9,865 bases of DNA from NCBI GenBank assembly GCA_027295975.1, contig JAPUJX010000097.1, positions 1 through 9,865 of the forward strand, given 5' to 3'. A program made the position numbers and the translations under genes. Shown piece by piece: positions 1-7,028 of this stretch. The notes under the pieces are model-generated. The model was not told the DNA's origin and made no database searches. It saw nothing but the letters and a program-made list of their open reading frames with translations. Numbering within the stretch: position 1 is the stretch's first letter; the number at the start of each line of letters is the position of its first letter. Origin of the DNA: Gammaproteobacteria bacterium. GTDB lineage: Bacteria > Pseudomonadota > Gammaproteobacteria > Pseudomonadales > Azotimanducaceae.

Positions 1-1106
1 GTACCGGCATGGAACGCTTTTATATGCGGATCACCGAAGTTGTCCAGCCCGTTGATGACATCCCCCTTGCGATAGTTCGTCGGATAACCGCCCGCGGCAA
101 TTACTACGCCCAGCGCCGTGCGCTCATCCCATGACAATCGCAAACCCGCGAGCTCTCCCGCCAGCGCACGCTCGCATAACATCACCAGGTCGGTTTTGAG
201 ACGCATCATTATCGGCTGAGCTTCCGGGTCGCCAAAGCGGCAGTTGTATTCGATCACCTTCGGGTTGCCATCCGGCATGATCATGAGTCCGGCATACAGA
301 AACCCCACATAGGGAGCACCATCGGCCGCCATGCCGGCAACCGTAGGCAGAATCACCTCGTCCATGATTCTCCGGTGCAATTCAGGTGTGACTACCGGAG
401 CGGGAGAGTAAGCCCCCATCCCTCCCGTGTTCGGCCCCTTGTCACCGTCATCGCGAGCCTTGTGATCCTGGGAGGTTGCAAACGGCACCACATGTTCACC
501 GTCGCATAAACAGATGAAGCTGGTTTCTTCACCATCCAGAAACTCTTCGATCACCAACCTCTTGCCGGAGTCGCCGAACGCGCTGCCGCTCAGCATGTCC
601 CGCACGGCGGCAAGCGCCTCCGTTTCGGTCTTGGCAACCACCACGCCTTTACCTGCCGCCAGGCCATCCGCCTTTATCACGATCGGCGCGCCTTTCGCCG
701 CGATATAGGCTTCGGCTTCTTCGAGTACGGAGAAGGACTGGTACTCGGCGGTGGGAATATTATGGCGCGCGAGAAATTCTTTGGTGAATGCCTTGGATCC
801 CTCGAGTTGCGCGGCCCGCTGGCTCGGGCCGAAACACGACAACCCGGCGGCCGCGAAAGTGTCACAGATACCGTCAACGAGCGGAACCTCCGGGCCGACG
901 ATCGTCAAGCCCACGTTGCGCTCCCTGGCAAAGTCGATGAGCCTGGAAAAATCGCCCACCCCGATATCAATATTCTCCACGCCAGGCTCGAAAGCCGTTC
1001 CGGCGTTGCCCGGTGCGATGAAAACCTGATCGACCATCTCGCTTTGCGCCGCCTTCCAGGCCAACGCATGCTCGCGCCCGCCGCTACCCACCACCAATAC
1101 TTTCAT
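1..1106 (-). CDS. purD: Phosphoribosylamine--glycine ligase (GAR synthetase), 3' end cut off by the window edge
   Basis: PurD joins glycine to 5-phosphoribosylamine using ATP, the second step of de novo purine synthesis, in the cytoplasm. The translation starts MKVLVVGSGGREHALAWKAA, the typical N-terminal nucleotide-binding start of the family. It contains the ATP-grasp stretch IKADGLAAGKGVVVA near residues 144-158, the DHKARDDGDKGPNTGGMGAY region near 214-233, and the family signature RFGDPEAQ at residues 290-297. The ATG at 1106-1104 is the natural start because the glycine-rich loop begins six residues later, and a GAGCG purine stretch lies just upstream. About 368 codons are present. The family is usually about 425-430 residues, so roughly 60 C-terminal residues lie outside the window. 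It follows purH with a 32-base gap and is probably the last visible gene of the same operon. Confidence 0.98.
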   Translation of the reverse strand, partial: MKVLVVGSGGREHALAWKAAQSEMVDQVFIAPGNAGTAFEPGVENIDIGVGDFSRLIDFARERNVGLTIVGPEVPLVDGICDTFAAAGLSCFGPSQRAAQLEGSKAFTKEFLARHNIPTAEYQSFSVLEEAEAYIAAKGAPIVIKADGLAAGKGVVVAKTETEALAAVRDMLSGSAFGDSGKRLVIEEFLDGEETSFICLCDGEHVVPFATSQDHKARDDGDKGPNTGGMGAYSPAPVVTPELHRRIMDEVILPTVAGMAADGAPYVGFLYAGLMIMPDGNPKVIEYNCRFGDPEAQPIMMRLKTDLVMLCERALAGELAGLRLSWDERTALGVVIAAGGYPTNYRKGDVINGLDNFGDPHIKAFHAG

Positions 1107-1138
1107 TCGTTCGCTCGCTAAGCCGGTAAGGACTGAGT

Positions 1139-2704
1139 CTAATGCCGAAAATGGCGTACTCCGGTGAACAACATCGCCATAGCGTGCTCGTTGGCAGCCG
1201 CGATCACTTCTTCGTCACGCATCGACCCGCCCGGCTGCACCACGGCTCGGATTCCCGCTTTCGCCGCGGCATCAATGCCGTCCCGAAACGGAAAGAACGC
1301 ATCCGAAGCCATGACGGAACCGGCTACCTCGAGCCCGGCTTCGTCCGCCTTGAGGCCGGCAATCCTGGCGCTCACAACCCGCGCCATCTGTCCTGCACCA
1401 ACCCCGATGGTTCGGCGATTTTTTGCATAAACGATCGCGTTGGATTTGACAAACCAGGCTACCTTCCAGGCAAAAACCAGATCTATCATTTCCGCGTTGT
1501 CTGGCTGACGGGAACTCACAACCCTGAGGTTGTCTTCGTCCAGACACAGCTCATCCGCCGTTTGCAGCAACAGGCCGCCGCCGACTCGCTTGAACTCCAT
1601 TCCCCGGGAATATGCCCTGAGGTCACCTGCCTGGAGCAAGCGAAGGTTCTTCCTCCGTTTTGCCACCTCGATCGCGGCTTCGCTTACCACGGGTGCGACG
1701 ACCACCTCTACAAACTGCGCCTCGAGGATGGCGATGAGGGTCTTGTCATCAAGAGGCCGGTTGAACGCGATGATGCCACCGTATGCGGAGGTGGGATCCG
1801 TGACGAATGCCCTCTGGTACGCGGCGGTGATGTCGTCGGCTTCGGCAACCCCACAGGGATTCGAATGTTTTACGATCACACAGGCGGGTTCGGCAAAAAC
1901 CTTCACGCATTCCAACGCCGCATCCACGTCGGCCACGTTGTTGTATGAAAGTGTTTTGCCCTGCACCTGGACAATGTCCACAACCCTGCCATCCCCGGTC
2001 GTGGACGTGGAAACTTCCCTGTAGAAGGCTGCTCGCTGATGTGGATTTTCACCATAACGCATCGTTGCAATCCGCTCGAAGCCGAGGGTCAGCGAGTCAG
2101 GGAACAACTCATCCGAACCCAGGTATGCGGCCACCATCGTGTCGTAACGTGCCGAGTGACGAAAGGCTTTGACTGCCATTCGGTAACGCAGTTCGATATG
2201 GCTTTCGGCACCGCCCTGCAACTCATCCAGAATCTCCGGGTAGTCCGACGGCTGCACGACCACCAGTACGTCTTTGTGATTCTTGGCCGCGGAACGCATC
2301 ATCGCCGGACCGCCGATGTCGATATTCTCCACCGCCATCTCCAACGTACAGTCTTCGCGAGTAATCGTTGCCTCGAACGGGTAAAGGTTCACGACAACCA
2401 GGTCAATAGGCTCGATGTCGTGGGCTTCCATCACCGCCTCATCCTGTCCCCGGCGGCCAAGAATGCCGCCGTGGATCTTCGGATGCAGGGTTTTTACCCG
2501 TCCAGCCATGATCTCCGGGAAACCGGTGTGGGCGGATATTTCGGTGACCTTTATGCCGGCGTCCCGGATAGCCCGAAAAGTACCCCCCGTCGACAACAAT
2601 TCCACCCCCAGGGAGTCGAGCCCACGGGCAAATTCTTCCAGCCCGGTTTTGTCGAAAACGCTGAGCAACGCCCGTTGAACGGTCCGTTTGTTCTGCTGAT
2701 TCAC
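1139..2704 (-). CDS. purH: Bifunctional AICAR transformylase / IMP cyclohydrolase
   Basis: PurH carries out the last two steps of IMP synthesis: formyl transfer to AICAR from 10-formyltetrahydrofolate, then ring closure. The 521-residue product is close to the 529 of E. coli. The N-terminal cyclohydrolase (MGS-like) domain shows [17 protein letters not shown] from about residue 69, NLYPF at 106-110 and [19 protein letters not shown] at 126-144. The transformylase domain shows MRYGENPHQ at 215-223, the catalytic Lys279-His280 pair in [23 protein letters not shown] at 418-429, [13 protein letters not shown] near 467-478, and the C-terminus [11 protein letters not shown]. The reading frame stays open upstream through fis, but homology begins right after the GTG at 2704-2702 ([16 protein letters not shown]). 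That GTG overlaps the fis stop as GTGA, so translation is probably coupled to fis. No strong Shine-Dalgarno sequence is visible. The stop is TAG. Confidence 0.97.
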   Translation of the reverse strand: MNQQNKRTVQRALLSVFDKTGLEEFARGLDSLGVELLSTGGTFRAIRDAGIKVTEISAHTGFPEIMAGRVKTLHPKIHGGILGRRGQDEAVMEAHDIEPIDLVVVNLYPFEATITREDCTLEMAVENIDIGGPAMMRSAAKNHKDVLVVVQPSDYPEILDELQGGAESHIELRYRMAVKAFRHSARYDTMVAAYLGSDELFPDSLTLGFERIATMRYGENPHQRAAFYREVSTSTTGDGRVVDIVQVQGKTLSYNNVADVDAALECVKVFAEPACVIVKHSNPCGVAEADDITAAYQRAFVTDPTSAYGGIIAFNRPLDDKTLIAILEAQFVEVVVAPVVSEAAIEVAKRRKNLRLLQAGDLRAYSRGMEFKRVGGGLLLQTADELCLDEDNLRVVSSRQPDNAEMIDLVFAWKVAWFVKSNAIVYAKNRRTIGVGAGQMARVVSARIAGLKADEAGLEVAGSVMASDAFFPFRDGIDAAAKAGIRAVVQPGGSMRDEEVIAAANEHAMAMLFTGVRHFRH

Positions 2705-2940
2705 ATCAGTCCGTGGGTTTTCAATTTCTTCCGTAACGTCCCGCGGCTCAACCCCAACAGATCGGCGGCACGACTCTGGTTGTGGTCCACATATTCCATG
2801 ACCGAGCACAATAGCGGACGTTCCACCTCCTCCAACACCAGGTTGTACAGGTCGCAGGTTTTTGCCCCATCCAGTTGCTCGAAATAACATTCGAGTGCTT
2901 TTTCCACCGAGCTGGCAAGTGTCGGGTTTCCCGCGATCAC
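2701..2940 (-). CDS. fis: DNA-binding protein Fis, short form without the N-terminal arm
   Basis: Fis is a small homodimeric nucleoid protein that bends DNA and controls stable-RNA promoters, site-specific recombination and growth-phase genes. The 79-residue product lines up without gaps to the last 79 residues of the 98-residue E. coli protein, an offset of 19. The dimerisation helices run from about residue 8 to 50 ([25 protein letters not shown]). The C-terminal helix-turn-helix is at about 54-76 ([20 protein letters not shown]). Arg66, Thr68, Arg70 and Lys71 match DNA-contacting positions of E. coli Fis; Ser65 replaces its Asn84. The start is GTG at 2940-2938, overlapping the dusB stop by four bases. 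No in-frame ATG, GTG or TTG lies between it and the upstream in-frame stop near 3037, so the protein cannot be much longer. The adjacent dusB supports the dusB-fis identity. The stop overlaps the purH start. Confidence 0.96.
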   Translation of the reverse strand: MIAGNPTLASSVEKALECYFEQLDGAKTCDLYNLVLEEVERPLLCSVMEYVDHNQSRAADLLGLSRGTLRKKLKTHGLM

Positions 2941-3950
2941 GCCGCTATTTTTCCGCTCAGGTCGACAAGATAGGCAAGCTGGGCAGTTGCGTCTTCTAAC
3001 TTGTTGAACTCCCGCAGGTTGTTGCGCAGATTTTCATCAAACGGATCTTGTTTCATTCTCGTCAGATACCACCGCACATGCTTGCGGGCAATTCGCACGC
3101 CCGGATCTCCATAGAAGTGATGCAAAGAAGCAACATGCTCCAACATGACCCCCAATTTCTCTTCCATAGTGGGTTCGGTCGTTGTTCCCGCGGCTATCTG
3201 GCCGAGGAGCCAGGGGGCTCCCAGCGCCCCGCGCCCAATCATCACGCCATCAGCACCCGTGTAGGAAAGCACGGTTTGCGCCCGCTCCATCGAGTCGATG
3301 TCACCGTTCGCAAAAACCGGTATCGATAACCGCGATTTGATCTCCGCGACGGTGTCGTACTCGACGGCTCCATGAAATTTGCATGCTCGAGTGCGCCCGT
3401 GCACCACGACGGCAGCAATGCCTTCACCTTCGAGTATCCGAGCGATACGCACACCGTTTTTCAGCTCCAGAGACCAGCCGGTACGCATCTTTACGGTCAC
3501 CGGGACAGGCACCGACTTCACCGCGGCCCGAACAATTCCCGCCACCAGTTTTTCGTCTTTCAGGAGCTGCGAACCGGCCGCTTTCCGACAAACCTTCTTC
3601 GCCGGACAACCGAAGTTGATGTCGATGATCTCGGCACCCGCACGCCAGTGTCTAAAGGCGCCTTCTGCGACCGTCTCAGGATCGCCACCGGCAATCTGCA
3701 CGACAAATGGGTGGGCACCGGCAACTCGTTGTCGGCGCAATCGTGATTTTTCGGTGTTCCAGAGGTCGGCTTTGGCACTCAACATTTCGGACACGAGATA
3801 CCCGGCTCCGAATCTCCAGGCCAGGTCTCGAAACGGTGCATCGGTCACCCCTGCCATGGGCGCCAGTAAAATGCCGTTACGGAGCTGATGGGGTCCGATG
3901 GAAACCACTGAGTTTCGGTACGTTCGAGTAGCGGAGAAAGGAGGCATCAT
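2937..3950 (-). CDS. dusB: tRNA-dihydrouridine synthase B
   Basis: DusB is an FMN- and NADPH-dependent enzyme that reduces uridine to dihydrouridine in the D-loop of tRNAs. The reading frame gives 337 residues; the family is usually about 320. Visible motifs in a TIM-barrel arrangement are [14 protein letters not shown] from residue 28, VQIAGGDP near 84-91, [10 protein letters not shown] at 111-120 with the catalytic Cys115, VKMRTGW from 153, HGRTRAC at 184-190, FANGDI at 213-218 and [10 protein letters not shown] at 238-247. The [11 protein letters not shown] segment at 286-296 belongs to the C-terminal tRNA-binding domain. The exact start is uncertain. ATGs lie at 3950 and 3947, with GGAG four bases before the second. 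A GTG at 3908 would start just before the conserved region ([11 protein letters not shown]) but has no clear ribosome site. It follows the DUF3426 gene by 82 bases and overlaps fis by four. Confidence 0.96.
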   Translation of the reverse strand: MMPPFSATRTYRNSVVSIGPHQLRNGILLAPMAGVTDAPFRDLAWRFGAGYLVSEMLSAKADLWNTEKSRLRRQRVAGAHPFVVQIAGGDPETVAEGAFRHWRAGAEIIDINFGCPAKKVCRKAAGSQLLKDEKLVAGIVRAAVKSVPVPVTVKMRTGWSLELKNGVRIARILEGEGIAAVVVHGRTRACKFHGAVEYDTVAEIKSRLSIPVFANGDIDSMERAQTVLSYTGADGVMIGRGALGAPWLLGQIAAGTTTEPTMEEKLGVMLEHVASLHHFYGDPGVRIARKHVRWYLTRMKQDPFDENLRNNLREFNKLEDATAQLAYLVDLSGKIAA

Positions 3951-4032
3951 ACTCCGTCGCCCGATGACCTCAAGAAAAGTCGCGACAAGTGATGAAACTC
4001 TCCAGGATCATGCCGCCCGGGCAACAGTCCGG

Positions 4033-5106
4033 CTAACGAACCCTCATGAAATAATTGACGGCTTCACTGCCTGGATCCACGAACTCGAGTTCGATGTGTA
4101 CAGGAATCGAGGGTTGGATCTGTTCCACACCTTCAAGCTCTCCCGCCAGATACTCGCCAGGATGGAACCGTCCGCCCGCAACCAGATCCCCTTCGATGGA
4201 GGTGAACCGAAGCTCGAGCACGGGGAACCGTTGCGCGAAGGGTGCTTCGTTGACGATGAGCGCATCGACGATGAGCGCACCTTCCACTTCCGGGTGGCTG
4301 CGCACCACCAGTTTTTTTACCAACAGTCGATCGAGGTCACGCAGCACCGGCAACTCACACCCGATAAATTCACACGCCATCTCATACAGCGGCCTGATCG
4401 TCGGGTCTCTGGTCCAATTCTCGACCTGTAACCACATCACCTGCGCGACAAGGGCGGCAAAAGCCAGAGTCAGGAAAGGTGGTACCCACCAACGAAATCT
4501 CTTTTCCGGCGCAAAACTGACTGGCTCACCCAACGCCTGCGCCCGGGCAAACTCTTCTGACAATTGAAACAACACCGGGTCGTCAATCGGCACCCGCCCG
4601 GCGACGTTCGCGTCCGCGGCGTCTACCTGTGGCTGGATGTTTCGGTCCGCAACCGCGGCAACGGCAACTTCCAGGGACTCTTCCCGCACCTGTTCATCAC
4701 CACCGGAGTCATCGAGCGAAACATCTCCCGTGTCTGCCTCCCCGGTTGTCTCCTCGAGGGATGCTCCCGAGGACAGAACATCGAGAGCCGGCACGATCTC
4801 TTCCCCGTCCTCGCGGACAACGTCCTCTTCCGGGTCGATGTCGATGGCTTCAACGGCCAGCGGCGTCTCCTCAATCAGGGGTTGGGCAAGCTCATCCAAC
4901 AACTCGTCCAATATCACCTGAGCCTGCCCTTCCGGCAATTCGGGATTCTTTTCGTACAGCAGGCGATCCACACCCTGAAATACGGTCAAACACGAACCGC
5001 AGCGCACTCTACCCGCCGCGACCTGCAGTTGAGTTTCCGTGACGCGAAAACGCGTGCGGCACTGTGGGCACTCGGTAACGAGGGGTTCTAATTCGTCATC
5101 GGACAT
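4033..5106 (-). CDS. MJ0042-type zinc-ribbon and DUF3426 single-pass membrane protein
   Basis: The function of this family is not established. The 357-residue product has four visible parts. First is an N-terminal zinc ribbon with CPQC at 13-16 and CGSC at 36-39, the MJ0042/YjcZ-like type. Second is a long acidic low-complexity linker at about 66-175. Third is one hydrophobic helix at about 206-228, preceded by basic KRFRWW. Fourth is a C-terminal DUF3426-like domain of about 125 residues rich in beta strands, including LYEMACEFIGCELP (240-253) and RFHPGEYL (313-320). The positive charge before the helix predicts a cytoplasmic ribbon and a periplasmic C-terminal domain. The start is ATG at 5106: the ribbon starts twelve residues later, and the longer open frame upstream overlaps prmA. 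The Shine-Dalgarno sequence is weak. It sits between prmA and dusB, where related genes lie in Pseudomonas, so its place in the operon is ancestral and not an insertion. Confidence 0.9.
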   Translation of the reverse strand: MSDDELEPLVTECPQCRTRFRVTETQLQVAAGRVRCGSCLTVFQGVDRLLYEKNPELPEGQAQVILDELLDELAQPLIEETPLAVEAIDIDPEEDVVREDGEEIVPALDVLSSGASLEETTGEADTGDVSLDDSGGDEQVREESLEVAVAAVADRNIQPQVDAADANVAGRVPIDDPVLFQLSEEFARAQALGEPVSFAPEKRFRWWVPPFLTLAFAALVAQVMWLQVENWTRDPTIRPLYEMACEFIGCELPVLRDLDRLLVKKLVVRSHPEVEGALIVDALIVNEAPFAQRFPVLELRFTSIEGDLVAGGRFHPGEYLAGELEGVEQIQPSIPVHIELEFVDPGSEAVNYFMRVR

Positions 5107-5165
5107 CAGGATGTCTTGTGGACCTCTGATTGCTGCTTCTGTGTCACCGGTGTTTCTCGGCTTGT

Positions 5166-6053
5166 TCAGAGGTTCCTGGTTCCCACCAGCCTGATCCAAG
5201 TCCCATCCCGAACCGACGCATCGAAAGTTACATCCTGGTACGCTGCCATCACGTCCGCGGCCTGCTCCGGCAACAGGCCGGATAGAATAAGCTTCCCTCC
5301 CCGACGTGTCATGGCAACTAACCTGGGAGCCAATTCGACCAGCGGATTGGCAAGTATGTTCGCCACCACAACGTCGCACTCGATCGGTTCCGCCAATTCA
5401 TCGGGTCCGAGCACGGCAAGATGCGTTTCACCCACCCCATTGTAGGCTGCGTTCTCCCTGGTCGCGAGCAGGGCCTGGGGATCGTGATCGATTGCATAGA
5501 CTTCGCGCGCGCCCAGGAGGCAGGCGGCAATCGCGAGGATTCCGGAACCGCAGCCATAGTCCATGACGCGCAGACCCTCGAGCGGCCATCGCGCCAGCCA
5601 CTCGAGGCACAAACGCGTCGTCGGTTGACCACCGGTGCCAAAAGCCAACCCCGGGTCGAGACGCAAAACCGTCGCGCCCACAGGCAACACCGCATCCCTG
5701 GGAGCAACCCACAAGCGGCCGCCGAAAAGGTGCTCTACCGCATGTGCGCGCCACGCCTGCAACCAGTTTTCCTCATCGACGAAGCCGATATCGAGACTCG
5801 CCAGAGTATCCGTATCCAGGCAAACACCAAGCGCACGTCTCAGCCGGGTGAGATCCGTGTCCAGGGGAAATAGCGCCAGCACACGATTGCGGCGCCACAG
5901 CGGTGTCTCTCCCGGCGCCGGTTCCACGACAAGATCGCCGTCCTGGCCCGCACCACGGATGGTCATGGACACCGCACCCAATTCCTGCAAACGATCCGTA
6001 ACGGCATCCGCATCATCGGCCGATACTTCCAGGTCGACTCTGAACCAGCTCAT
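5166..6053 (-). CDS. prmA: Ribosomal protein L11 methyltransferase
   Basis: PrmA trimethylates lysines and the N-terminal alpha-amine of ribosomal protein L11 using S-adenosylmethionine. The 295 residues match the E. coli length of 293. The N-terminal substrate-recognition domain begins MSWFRVDLEV and contains GAVSMTI at 26-32 and PAPGETPLW at 45-53. The class I methyltransferase core shows LDPGLAFGTG at 132-141, motif I DYGCGSGILAIA at 165-176, AIDHDPQA at 187-194 and motif IV VVANILANPL at 229-238. One oddity: the usual GTGTHPTT stretch reads GTGGQPTT (139-146), so a normally conserved His is Gln. The start is ATG at 6053, directly at the family N-terminus, with GGTGGTGAGCGG upstream. It follows accB by 28 bases; in most relatives accC would lie in between. 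Confidence 0.97.
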   Translation of the reverse strand: MSWFRVDLEVSADDADAVTDRLQELGAVSMTIRGAGQDGDLVVEPAPGETPLWRRNRVLALFPLDTDLTRLRRALGVCLDTDTLASLDIGFVDEENWLQAWRAHAVEHLFGGRLWVAPRDAVLPVGATVLRLDPGLAFGTGGQPTTRLCLEWLARWPLEGLRVMDYGCGSGILAIAACLLGAREVYAIDHDPQALLATRENAAYNGVGETHLAVLGPDELAEPIECDVVVANILANPLVELAPRLVAMTRRGGKLILSGLLPEQAADVMAAYQDVTFDASVRDGTWIRLVGTRNL

Positions 6054-6081
6054 CGCCGCTCACCACCGCAGGAAAGAAACA

Positions 6082-6504
6082 CTAACCGAGACGAAAGAGC
6101 ACTTGCTCCGAGACGACCGGTTCGCCGTTAGCAATGTCTATGGCAGCCACCGTGCCCGGAATTTTCACGGTGATTTCATTCATCATCTTCATGCTCTCGA
6201 TAATACACAACACATCGCCCACCTCGACGCGCTGGCCCACTTTCACGAAGGGTTCGGCGCCGGGCTCCGCGGCCTGGTAAAAAGTACCTGCCATGGGTGC
6301 CCGCACGACATGGGCGGTGTTTGCGGCTGCTGGCGGTTCCGGAACGATCCTGGCTATCCCGGCGCGTGACTGAGCGCCAACGCTCGGTGTACCGGCCAGT
6401 GGACGCGCGATACGAATGGCTTCATCGCCGCTTTTCACCTCCAGCTCCGAGATACCGGATTCTTCCACCAACTCGATTAGTTTTTTGATCTTTCTCAAAT
6501 CCAC
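6082..6504 (-). CDS. accB: Biotin carboxyl carrier protein of acetyl-CoA carboxylase
   Basis: AccB carries the biotin that is carboxylated by AccC and then passed to AccA/AccD to make malonyl-CoA, the first committed step of fatty-acid synthesis. The 140 residues begin VDLRKIKKLIELVEESGISE, almost identical to the E. coli start. A short Pro/Ala-containing linker spans about 35-65. The biotinyl domain follows, from HVVRAPMAGTFY (65-76) through the thumb region (about 77-86) to ESMKMMNEI with the biotinylated Lys106, 34 residues from the C-terminus. The start is GTG at 6504: homology begins there and a strong GGGAGGAG sequence lies seven bases upstream. An upstream ATG at 6537 would add eleven residues that overlap aroQ and do not resemble the family. 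The partner gene accC, normally next, is absent here. Confidence 0.97.
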   Translation of the reverse strand: MDLRKIKKLIELVEESGISELEVKSGDEAIRIARPLAGTPSVGAQSRAGIARIVPEPPAAANTAHVVRAPMAGTFYQAAEPGAEPFVKVGQRVEVGDVLCIIESMKMMNEITVKIPGTVAAIDIANGEPVVSEQVLFRLG

Positions 6505-6508
6505 GAGG

Positions 6509-6958
6509 TTACTCCTCCCGTTGCGATACGTTGTCAATCGCCGCCTTCAGTGCGAATTCATAACCCTGTGCTCCCAGACCCGTGATGACGCCTCTGGCGA
6601 CGTCCCTCAAAAACGAGTGCTGCCTGAACTCCTCGCGGGCATACACGTTGGACAGGTGAACCTCGATGAAGGGGATAGCGACGCCCAACAGCGCATCGCG
6701 AAGCGCGATGCTGCTATGGGTAAAAGCGCCTGGATTGATGACGATGAAAGCCACGCCCTGGCTCCCCGCCTTGTGCACCGCTTCCACCAGTTCGTGTTCG
6801 GCGTTGCTCTGCAAGCTCTCGAGCTCGTGTCCCGCGGCCTTTGCCAGGGTCTCGAGACGCGCGTTGATGTCGGCCAAGGTGGCGGAGCCGTATATTGCCG
6901 GCTCTCGAGTGCCTAACAGGTTGAGATTAGGCCCGTGAAGGACCAGCAGTCGGGCCAT
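6509..6958 (-). CDS. aroQ: 3-dehydroquinate dehydratase, type II
   Basis: This enzyme converts 3-dehydroquinate to 3-dehydroshikimate in the shikimate pathway to aromatic amino acids. The type II form is a small dodecameric enzyme of about 145-150 residues; this one has 149. Motifs seen are [17 protein letters not shown] from residue 4, the catalytic Tyr23 in [19 protein letters not shown] at 74-90 with Asn75 and His81, and [17 protein letters not shown] at 99-115 with catalytic His101 and Arg112. [14 protein letters not shown] follows. Two small differences from the usual consensus are AFTHSS for AYTHTS and RQHS for RHHS. The ATG at 6958 has GGAG five bases upstream. It lies 70 bases after dsbD. 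Its last codons supply the Shine-Dalgarno sequence of accB, which starts four bases after the aroQ stop. Confidence 0.98.
   Translation of the reverse strand: MARLLVLHGPNLNLLGTREPAIYGSATLADINARLETLAKAAGHELESLQSNAEHELVEAVHKAGSQGVAFIVINPGAFTHSSIALRDALLGVAIPFIEVHLSNVYAREEFRQHSFLRDVARGVITGLGAQGYEFALKAAIDNVSQREE
6512..6519 (-). promoter_or_regulatory. Shine-Dalgarno sequence deciding the accB GTG start
   Basis: On the minus strand this reads GGGAGGAG, an almost perfect anti-16S match, seven bases before the GTG at 6504. It is formed by the last three codons of aroQ (Arg-Glu-Glu). This supports the GTG start over the upstream ATG at 6537 and suggests that aroQ and accB are translated in close succession from one message. 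Confidence 0.85.
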
Positions 6959-7028
6959 GACAGCTCCAATGAGAGGAAGTTGGGGACAGTGTGCCTAAAC
7001 TCGAGCGATATGGCTAGATATCCGCATA

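Noticed and set aside
762..1121. Plus-strand frame of 119 codons across the start of purD
   Set aside because: It is antisense to the conserved purD N-terminus and has no recognisable protein features.
1142..2887. Long open frames on the plus strand across purH and fis (1142-1948 and 2039-2887)
   Set aside because: They are antisense to strongly conserved purH and fis. Their translations are rich in His, Arg and Pro, show no recognisable domain, and have no ribosome-binding site. They are shadows of GC-rich coding sequence.
2705..2890. Longer purH start at 2890 giving 583 residues
   Set aside because: The extra 62 residues overlap fis in another frame and do not resemble any PurH N-terminus. 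The GTG at 2704 matches the family start.
3951..4032. Possible terminator or promoter between the DUF3426 gene and dusB
   Set aside because: There is a GCCCGGGC palindrome and short complementary segments but no stable stem followed by a T-run, and no convincing -35/-10 pair.
5107..5165. Palindrome CACCGGTG in the prmA to DUF3426 gap as a regulatory site
   Set aside because: It is a single eight-base palindrome with no second copy and no link to a known operator.
5107..5379. Longer start for the zinc-ribbon gene at 5379
   Set aside because: The added 91 residues overlap the end of prmA and have no family-like features; the ATG at 5106 sits just before the zinc ribbon.
6959..7028. Inverted repeat GATAT-ggctag-ATATC (7007-7022) between dsbD and aroQ as an operator or terminator
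   Set aside because: The five-base arms are AT-rich and weak, there is no T-run, and short repeats like this arise by chance. A promoter for aroQ may be here but I cannot place it.
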